From Bartonella ancashensis (GTDB taxonomy: Bacteria; Pseudomonadota; Alphaproteobacteria; Rhizobiales; Rhizobiaceae): a stretch of 64,000 nt of DNA. Position 1 is the first letter of the stretch; every line of letters starts with the position of its first letter. The translations under genes were made by a program, and so were the position numbers. Positions 36,327-42,064 of this stretch are shown piece after piece. The notes beneath the pieces were generated by a model. The model saw only the letters and a program-made list of their open reading frames with translations, had not been told where the DNA came from and ran no database searches. The DNA lies in assembly GCF_001281405.1 (NCBI RefSeq), contig NZ_CP010401.1, positions 644,001-708,000 of the forward strand. Direction: 5' to 3'.

Positions 36327-37055
36327 ATGAACACTCCCATAAAAACTACAGAAAGCACTGTTAATAATAGTGCAACGGTTCAGACTATGTCTAGCCGTGA
36401 GATTGCTGAATTGTGCGGAAAAAGACATGATCATGTAAGGCGTGACATTAAGCAAATGTTAGAAGAACTATACTCTAAAAGAGATATCCCCAAATTTGGG
36501 GATATTTATTTAGACGCGCGGAGTCGATCTCAGCACTGCTATCATCTTCCTAAACGTGAATGTTTAGTTCTTGTCTCTGGTTATAGCACTGCTTTACGTG
36601 CAAAGATCATTGACTGCTGGCAGGCACTGGAAGCGCAAGTAGCAGCACCTTGCATTGATTACTCCAGCCCCGAAGTAGTTCTTGGTGTCTTGACGTATCT
36701 GAAAAACGAAAATGAACGCAAAGATAATGTCATTGCTGAATTACAACCAAAAGCAAAAGCCCTTGAAAGCTTAAAGCGGAGTGATGGTCTATTCGGTATC
36801 ATTGAAGCAGCAAAGGTATTAGAAATGCGACCAAAGGATTTCATTCATTATTTGTGGAGTCATAATTGGGTTTATAGACGTGTTCCAGGTGCTCCGTTAT
36901 TACCGTATCAGGATAAAATCAAGAAAGGTCTGATGGACTGCTCAACTCTGACTATTCACAAACCTGATGGAATAGAAAAAATAGTTTCTTCAGCTAAAAT
37001 CACTGCCGATGGATTGGCGAGCTTGAGAGAGCAATTCCATGGAGGTGTGCAATGA
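36327..37055 (+). CDS. Phage antirepressor, Rha-type domain plus KilA-C domain
   Basis: From the ATG at 36327 (CACAGGAG upstream) the protein has 242 residues. The N-terminal Rha-type module is at about 20-95 (MSSREIAELCGKRHDHVRRD). The C-terminal KilAC module is very similar to that of the AntA protein at 25204 (shared EVLEMRPKDF-like and ITADGLASL segments). A perfect 22-bp palindrome lies in the coding sequence at 36484-36505. Probably under C4 RNA control. It overlaps the next gene by 4 bp. Confidence 0.88.
   Translation: MNTPIKTTESTVNNSATVQTMSSREIAELCGKRHDHVRRDIKQMLEELYSKRDIPKFGDIYLDARSRSQHCYHLPKRECLVLVSGYSTALRAKIIDCWQALEAQVAAPCIDYSSPEVVLGVLTYLKNENERKDNVIAELQPKAKALESLKRSDGLFGIIEAAKVLEMRPKDFIHYLWSHNWVYRRVPGAPLLPYQDKIKKGLMDCSTLTIHKPDGIEKIVSSAKITADGLASLREQFHGGVQ
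36484..36505. repeat. Perfect 22-bp palindrome inside the Rha-type antirepressor gene
   Basis: ATATCCCCAAA followed directly by TTTGGGGATAT. It encodes IPKFGDI, at the position equivalent to the palindrome in the AntA antirepressor. Confidence 0.75.
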
Positions 37056-37306
37056 AGATAGATACCGACTTTTTGTGCGATTTGTGGATGAAGCTGTCTC
37101 AGCTTTCTAATCGTGAAGACATTGAAGATGAAGAATGCACAGCCTTGGTTGATCTTATGGATGAGGTAGAAATAGCTTTAATGTTAAAACTTCAGGATGA
37201 AGTTCCGAATGCTTTTAAGGTTTTGGCGATTCAGAATTGTCTCCGAGTTTTTGATCCTTGGTTGAAGGCTTATAGCCCGGATTTAGACAAGGCACTTTGC
37301 CATTAA
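37052..37306 (+). CDS. Hypothetical phage protein
   Basis: An 84-residue acidic helical protein beginning MKIDTDFLCDLWMKLSQLSN. It overlaps the antirepressor by 4 bp (ATGA) and is followed by a strong terminator, so the two form a short operon. No family recognised. Confidence 0.6.
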   Translation: MKIDTDFLCDLWMKLSQLSNREDIEDEECTALVDLMDEVEIALMLKLQDEVPNAFKVLAIQNCLRVFDPWLKAYSPDLDKALCH

Positions 37307-37321
37307 TGAATAAGAAAGAAC

Positions 37322-37351
37322 AAAGGCTGGAATTGAACACCAGCCTTTTTT
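37322..37351 (+). terminator. Intrinsic terminator of the antirepressor operon
   Basis: AAGGCTGG, a short loop, CCAGCCTT, then a T-tract. It lies 17 bp after the stop codon of the 84-residue protein. Confidence 0.85.
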
Positions 37352-37369
37352 CATTATTAGAATTATCTT

Positions 37370-37412
37370 GAGTGCTATAAAACCTTATTCTGCAAGAAAG
37401 AAGATGCCAATT
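37370..37412 (+). repeat. Dispersed prophage repeat, copy 15
   Basis: Reads GTGCTATAAAACCTTATTC, TGCAAGA, AAGAAGATGCCAATTG. It abuts the stop codon of the HigA pseudogene. Confidence 0.55.
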
Positions 37413-37413
37413 G

Positions 37414-37738
37414 TTAATGGCTGTATTCTATCTGTCTATTAACTTTTCTGGTCGTTAGCGTTGGAATAGAAGAAACATCGATATCACGCAGTGCGTGCCA
37501 CGTATCATAATTTGCTTGAAGCTGTAACCATAGTGCTGGCCCATTACCTAATAATTTGCCGATGCTCGCTGTTGTTACTGCCGTAACGAGACGCTGACCT
37601 TTAAGGATGCCGTGTAGATGTTGACGAGAAATTTGAAGAATATAAGCTTTCAGTTTTGTTTATATCCAAATGCTCCAAAGCTTCAGCCAAAATTTCTCCT
37701 GGATGGGAAGGACAACGATTAGGATGTCGCATGATCAT
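37414..37738 (-). pseudogene. HigA-type antitoxin, frameshifted
   Basis: One frame encodes the start MRHPNRCPSHPGEILAEALE and HLDINKTE. After one frame change the rest follows: YILQISRQHLHGILKGQRLV, then TASIGKLLGNGPALWLQLQA and NYDTWHALRDID. Together these match HigA antitoxins (XRE family). The uncorrected frame stops at TAA soon after the break near 37650. The adjacent HigB is also damaged. Confidence 0.8.
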
Positions 37739-37770
37739 TGTATAGGATCATTTAAAAAGCTTTAGTGATA

Positions 37771-37995
37771 TTACTCGAAATCAAGGTGAATCACGTGACT
37801 ACCAACAAATTCGAATGTGATACACCATGGCCCATTAACGTGGATAGTGTAGCGAGTTGGAACAAAACCTCTTAATTTGTGAGAATCGTATCCTGGTAAA
37901 TTGATGCCGTCCAATTGAGAAGTTGCTTCAAGTACATCAAGATGACGAAGAATACGCTGTTGAAGCTTGTGATCAATTTTACTTTTCCTTGTCCC
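37771..37995 (-). pseudogene. HigB-type toxin, N-terminus missing
   Basis: An open frame of 74 codons without a start codon encodes KIDHKLQQRILRHLDVLEAT, LPGYDSHKLRGFVPTRYTIH and NGPWCITFEF, the central and C-terminal parts of HigB/RelE-type toxins. The first 20 or so residues are lost and a TAG lies upstream. It sits 33 bp ahead of the HigA remnant, the normal higBA order. Confidence 0.7.
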
Positions 37996-38073
37996 CTAAA
38001 ATGTAATATAATAAGTTACATTTTTGAATAAAAATACAACAAATTAGCTATTTTCAAAATAGAAACGAATGCT

Positions 38074-38100
38074 GCCTGTCCGTAAAGGATAGGCTTTTTT
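38074..38100 (+). terminator. Intrinsic terminator just before the endolysin gene
   Basis: GCCTGTCC, loop GTAAA, GGATAGGC, then six T residues. It ends 14 bp before the endolysin ATG, so rightward transcription must pass it or start after it. Confidence 0.65.
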
Positions 38101-38114
38101 ATGGGGAGAGACAT

Positions 38115-38777
38115 ATGCGGAAAATATCCAAGGAAGGACTTGCACTTATTAAGCAATGGGAAGGGCTGCGCTTGCATGCCTATGAAGATGCTATTGGGGT
38201 ATGGACAATAGATTATGGCCATGCAGTACAAGCAGGAGAACCTATTATACAAGAAGGTATGAAAATAATTGAAAGCCAAACAGAGACCATTCTGGAACAA
38301 GATTTGAAACAATTTGAGAGCACTGTTGAGCAGGCCGTTACTGTTCCTTTGACTGATCAGCAATTCGCTACACTTGTATCGTTTTGCTATAATGTAGGAG
38401 CAGAAGCTTTTTGTAATTCTACCCTTTTGAAAAAGCTGAACAAAGGTGATTATGAATTCGTCCTGGCTGAATTGCAAAATGGATCAGTGCAGGTGGCAAA
38501 CGTTTATAGGGGCTTGCCAATCGTCGGGAAGCAGAAGCTGGGCTCTGGGTTAAAGGGGCTTATGTTTGTTCAAATTATCAAAAAAGTAGAAACAAAAGAG
38601 CCAACTCATTCTTTTAAAGCAGAAGTTCTAGCATCTATCATTGGATCCTTATCAGGTTTAACAGGAATTTTGACAGGACAAGGTCCTGTGCAATGGGCTT
38701 TAGCTTCGATTATGGTTTTAGCAGCCTGTAGAGGGATTGTTTTTGTTGCCAAACGTTTTCAGGAAAAACGCTTATGA
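38115..38777 (+). CDS. Phage endolysin (GH24 lysozyme) with a scrambled middle and a C-terminal membrane region
   Basis: A 220-residue protein. The catalytic triad spacing of T4-type lysozyme is present: E16, D25, T31 (WEGLRLHAYEDAIGVWT). From about residue 121 the frame is wrong for the family. The neighbouring frame reads KWISAGGKRL, a TAG, then GLANRREAEAGLWVKGAYVC, which is the expected lysozyme C-terminus. The original frame resumes near residue 158 (VETKEPTHSFKAEV), followed by two membrane segments (about 172-212). About 36 residues are therefore replaced by an out-of-frame stretch, and activity is doubtful. Confidence 0.8.
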   Translation: MRKISKEGLALIKQWEGLRLHAYEDAIGVWTIDYGHAVQAGEPIIQEGMKIIESQTETILEQDLKQFESTVEQAVTVPLTDQQFATLVSFCYNVGAEAFCNSTLLKKLNKGDYEFVLAELQNGSVQVANVYRGLPIVGKQKLGSGLKGLMFVQIIKKVETKEPTHSFKAEVLASIIGSLSGLTGILTGQGPVQWALASIMVLAACRGIVFVAKRFQEKRL

Positions 38778-38983
38778 CTTGGTTGAAAGAATATTTCCTG
38801 ATTACTCTAGCAGCTTTTGCTGCTTTTTTTATGGCTTTCATGAAGGCTTTTTACACTGGAAAGGAGACTGAACAGCACAAGCAGACGGAGCGTGCCTCAG
38901 AGATGGCGGTAAGACAGCTTGAGGTAGAAAATGAGATTAACCGAAAAAGTGATGCTGATGTGCATTCTGCTCTTTCTCGGTAG
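38774..38983 (+). CDS. Inner-membrane spanin (Rz-like)
   Basis: A 69-residue protein with an N-terminal membrane segment (about 8-26) and a charged coiled-coil tail (ERASEMAVRQLEVENEINRK). It overlaps the endolysin gene by 4 bp. The outer spanin starts inside its 3' end in another frame, the classical Rz/Rz1 arrangement. Its TAG stop may have replaced a Trp codon; four more codons follow before the next stop. Confidence 0.7.
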   Translation: MTWLKEYFLITLAAFAAFFMAFMKAFYTGKETEQHKQTERASEMAVRQLEVENEINRKSDADVHSALSR

Positions 38984-39101
38984 GTGCGCAACAAATGAAC
39001 AGGCGTTTTGCATTGGTTTGTTACCTATTTATTTGGAGCGCCAGGATTTAGAGGTAATCGGTCCTAATGTAGCGAGAGATCTCTTAAAGCGTAACAAGTA
39101 G
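38958..39101 (+). CDS. Outer-membrane spanin (Rz1-like), overlapping gene
   Basis: A 47-residue product, MCILLFLGRCATNEQAFCIG, then LLPIYLERQDLEVIGPNVAR and a short basic end. The first ten residues look like a short lipoprotein signal ending in Cys. The body matches o-spanin-type proteins of rhizobial phages. It starts 26 bp before the end of the inner spanin gene. It would act with the inner spanin to break the outer membrane in lysis. Confidence 0.65.
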   Translation: MCILLFLGRCATNEQAFCIGLLPIYLERQDLEVIGPNVARDLLKRNK

Positions 39102-39114
39102 GGGGAAGATATGT

Positions 39115-39351
39115 GTGATTGGCAAGATAGCAAAAAGAGAAAGTAATAAGAGCAAGAGTGTAGAGCTCACGGAATCAGAGAAAGAGCTTTTGCAAGAAAT
39201 GATGAGTACTTACCAGGGGATGAAACTGATGTCTCGTTTGACGTGATGGATAGTGTTGATAATATTTTTGTTCATTCTTGATCTTGAACGCCTTATGAAT
39301 GCACTGGATACGATCTTCACTCATTTGAAGCAATGGCTTGCAAAGAATTAA
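39115..39351 (+). pseudogene. Small membrane protein of the lysis region, interrupted by TGA
   Basis: From the GTG at 39115 (GGGGGAAG upstream) the frame reads VELTESEKELLQEMMSTYQG and MKLMSRLT, then TGA at 39244. It continues WIVLIIFLFILDLERLMNAL and DTIFTHLKQWLAKN to TAA at 39351. The stop replaces what is probably a Trp before the membrane helix. Holin-like or accessory lysis role possible. Confidence 0.6.
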
Positions 39352-39483
39352 GAGGCTATTCTATTGTCCATTGAAAGAATTTAGTAACATTCGTCTTTTT
39401 GAAAAAAAACTCATCTAGCTGATCTCGTGCTATTTCTTTAGAAAACTCTTTCATTTTTCAATAACTTTTAGTCTTCAATATGA

Positions 39484-41406
39484 TCACATACATCTGCCAC
39501 TACCACATTGATTAATGGTTGCGGTGTTTGGTAATTCTCCATTACCTCTTCTATGCTCTCCTTCTCCAGTACAGTTTCTTTGAGACATAGAAACACTCAA
39601 AGGAGGTGCATTGAATCCAACCATTTCAAAAGGTGTAATTGCATAAATTTTTCGACGTCCCTCAGTTGAAAGATAATACAATAGTCTTGCTGGGTCTGTG
39701 GTTGGGCTGAGAAGAGCTCTGTATCGTTCAAGAGGTATGCCAAGTGTGTTTGTAATTATTAATGTGAATCCTTGGTGTGTCCTTACAAAAGGTTGAACAT
39801 GAGCAATTCTGCCTGTACCAGCTGCATTAGCTCTGGAAATTAAAAGAAACCCAATCGTTCCAGGAAGAAGATTCACCAGATCTCGAAGCGTTCTTTGCAT
39901 GTCTTGTGGCGTGCTTGCAGTAGCTGAAGATCTCCACAGATAGCCTGGTAAAAACATTGCCATCATTAGATGAGCTGCTCTATGCGCTCGTTCATGTCTA
40001 CTTTCCCCTGCAGACAAAGGTACTGTAGCATAAGTTCGTGTTGTTTCAAGTCTTGCTGTAAGACCAGGGTATCTTTGACGAAATGAGAGAAATGGATCCG
40101 CACCTCCTTGTGTATTAAAGAAGTAACCGCCATCTCTAAGGGGGTCTCTTTGATGGTATTCTAGCAACTCAGCGAGCATTTGTGCAGTATGCAATGTGCA
40201 GGCTCCACAATAGCCAACTTCTTCTTGACGCCCAGCGACAGTACTTGTAGCAATCTGCCATAGTCTGTGTATCCACTCCGGAGTGAGAGTAAAATCAGGA
40301 GGTAAATGTCGTTTTACGCGTGTCTTGGAAGATTGAGCAACATTCTCCTTGTTTCCAGGAGCAGGGCAATAAATGAGTGTCTTTCCCAAATTCCCATTAA
40401 CGTAGAGATTCCATTGTTCAATACCAGGAGAAAGCATAAATTTAGATTTTGGAGAATTTGTTGTGTCTTTTTCAAGGTAATCAGGCTTAGCTGTATAAGG
40501 GACACCCCAATTGGGACCATGTCGGGTAACTCTTAACGCATTACGATTAGAGTCCAGAATAAAACCGTCACGCCCATCTAACTGAAAAAGATCCCAGAAG
40601 GTAGAATCCTTCTTTTTAGGAATTTCATCTGTACAATATGTCCATTCTACCCAATTCCAATTTTGTGAGGGAGATTGTTTGGAAGCCATACAATAGAGGT
40701 ATCCACTGTTAGAGTAATATTGCGCGATATGGCCATTTTCTGGGTTATAATAAAGAGGCGTTTCAGAGAGTGATGATAAGTCATTTTGAAGATAGTAGAG
40801 ATGGAAAACAGGAGGGTATATATTGATAAATAGCCACGCTATAGATGTTCTGAAACTGAGACTAACGGGAGTAACAATCCTTTTGGTCCAGGAATCCATT
40901 TGAGGGGTTAAAGTGTGATCATAATAAGCGCTTTTGTCCTTTGAAATATAAGCATACCATTTATAGTCTTTAACACGAAATTTTTTATCGGCTGTATACA
41001 AGATACGGTTTTCAATGACCCAACGTTGATTAGGATCATTGAGAACACAAGGTCTTAGTAAAAGATAATCCCAATAAGTTGTGGAGTTTCCGTCAATATC
41101 TGTGATTGAACTAGGAGCGGTCATACACAACCATATATCATTTACTTTCCAAGCTACTCTTTGAAATAGGTCGTAGCGAGCTGGTTTAACATAAGAAGAG
41201 TTACAATTATCGATGTAGATATAGCCTTCTCCTTTTGTAAAAACTGGAGCATAGCAATATTCCTTTCCTGTATGGACCTTAACTTGGATAGCTTTATCCT
41301 GAGGATGGTTAGGAGGAGTTTGAATCACTCCAGGAACATGAGCTCCTAAAGACGTACGAGCATTTAGTAATAAACTAAAGAAGAATAAAAGGATTTTCCA
41401 TCTCAT
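39484..41406 (-). CDS. Secreted DUF1561/virulence-modifying-type protein, AB-toxin-like
   Basis: A 640-residue secreted protein. A signal peptide covers about 1-21 (WKILLFFFSLLLN). Residues 40-350 contain lectin-like QxW-type motifs (NQRW 126-129, SQNWNW 247-252, EQWNLY 330-335), suggesting R-type lectin beta-trefoils. A linker with RVKR at 363-366 is followed by a C-terminal domain (about 370-600) with GYCGACTLHTAQMLAEL (C400, C403), H536 (IAHVQPF) and N553 (IITNT). The whole resembles PF07598 proteins, known as Leptospira VM toxins and also reported from a few Bartonella. It lies next to a phage lysis cassette, reversed. Enzymatic activity is unknown to me. Confidence 0.75.
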   Translation of the reverse strand: MRWKILLFFFSLLLNARTSLGAHVPGVIQTPPNHPQDKAIQVKVHTGKEYCYAPVFTKGEGYIYIDNCNSSYVKPARYDLFQRVAWKVNDIWLCMTAPSSITDIDGNSTTYWDYLLLRPCVLNDPNQRWVIENRILYTADKKFRVKDYKWYAYISKDKSAYYDHTLTPQMDSWTKRIVTPVSLSFRTSIAWLFINIYPPVFHLYYLQNDLSSLSETPLYYNPENGHIAQYYSNSGYLYCMASKQSPSQNWNWVEWTYCTDEIPKKKDSTFWDLFQLDGRDGFILDSNRNALRVTRHGPNWGVPYTAKPDYLEKDTTNSPKSKFMLSPGIEQWNLYVNGNLGKTLIYCPAPGNKENVAQSSKTRVKRHLPPDFTLTPEWIHRLWQIATSTVAGRQEEVGYCGACTLHTAQMLAELLEYHQRDPLRDGGYFFNTQGGADPFLSFRQRYPGLTARLETTRTYATVPLSAGESRHERAHRAAHLMMAMFLPGYLWRSSATASTPQDMQRTLRDLVNLLPGTIGFLLISRANAAGTGRIAHVQPFVRTHQGFTLIITNTLGIPLERYRALLSPTTDPARLLYYLSTEGRRKIYAITPFEMVGFNAPPLSVSMSQRNCTGEGEHRRGNGELPNTATINQCGSGRCM

Positions 41407-41471
41407 TTTGCTTCCTTTGATTTCCTCCCCGCTATAGTTTTGATGAGTTAGTCAGGACCACCCGCTTTTTT

Positions 41472-41511
41472 ATATGGTTGCCTCACAAGAAAGAGTTTTA
41501 TGGTATTCTGG
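41472..41511 (-). repeat. Dispersed prophage repeat, copy 16 (weak)
   Basis: On the minus strand it reads AATACCATAAAACTC, TTTCTTGTGAGG, CAACCATATAAA. It lies 66 bp upstream of the toxin-like gene and is the only copy outside 25-37.5 kb. Confidence 0.45.
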
Positions 41512-41568
41512 ATAAAACAATAAGTTTACGTTCAATGTATGTTGTTTGCCATTTACGACGGATATGCT

Positions 41569-41868
41569 TGAACGTTAAAATTTTTAAAATTCCGTCAAGC
41601 TATAGAAATTAAAGAAGCAATGCGTCTTTGTAAAAAGTAGGCCGTTGTCTTTTTTTTACAAGGAACATCGCGTTCGGGATATGCCTGTCAAGAAAGAGTG
41701 GCTTTTAATTTAAAAATTAGTGGCAATGAAATAGGGATTGAGCGTGAAGAGCGTTACTCAGAGTTATTTGATGAAAGGGTTAATTATCTCTTTTACGTTC
41801 TACTCTTAAAGGTCAATTTTGATGAGGTTTACAGAGGCAAGTTGGAAAATCCTATTCCCTCACTTTAA
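41569..41868 (+). pseudogene. Broken coding remnant of unknown origin
   Basis: One frame reads FRQAIEIKEAMRLCKK, a TAG, then VVFFLQGTSRSGYACQERVA, NEIGIEREERYSELFDERVN and on to TAA. It has no start codon and one internal stop. Coding-like composition suggests a decayed gene, family unknown. Confidence 0.35.
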
Positions 41869-42064
41869 AAAAGATTAATTAAATCAATGTGTTGAAATAT
41901 GAAAAAAGCAAAATGGTGCCCAGAAGAGAGCTAAAATACAATTTTTTAATAAAATGATGAGCGTGATTTGATTATATGTGTTATGCTACAGATGTAGACT
42001 AGAATTTAGGTTGCTACAATGGTACTAGTAGAGGATACCTTTATTTCAATGAGGGAATTTGTGG

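Larger units (their letters stand above)
22638..39351. mobile_element. Degraded lambdoid prophage or phage-derived island
   Basis: The left end is an integrase pseudogene and the right end a lysis cassette. Between them lie recombination genes (YqaJ remnant, ERF, SSB), two repressor regions, two antirepressors, a DUF1376 gene and several toxin-antitoxin loci. No terminase, capsid, portal or tail gene is present, and many genes carry stops or frameshifts. A dispersed 42-bp repeat marks the island and extends past it to about 41.5 kb, so the true right boundary may include the DUF1561 gene. I could not find matching attachment-site repeats at the ends. Confidence 0.9.
41407..42064. other. 658-bp region between the toxin-like gene and pstS
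   Basis: The left part holds repeat copy 16 and presumably the toxin gene promoter (minus strand). The middle holds a broken coding remnant (41569-41868). The right end holds the pstS promoter. I see no convincing Pho box. Confidence 0.5.

Noticed and set aside
25164..37412. CRISPR array
   Set aside because: The repeats are dispersed, in both orientations and at irregular distances, with genes between them; no spacer structure or cas gene.
41930..42064. Pho box upstream of pstS
   Set aside because: No clear pair of CTGTCAT-like repeats at the right spacing.
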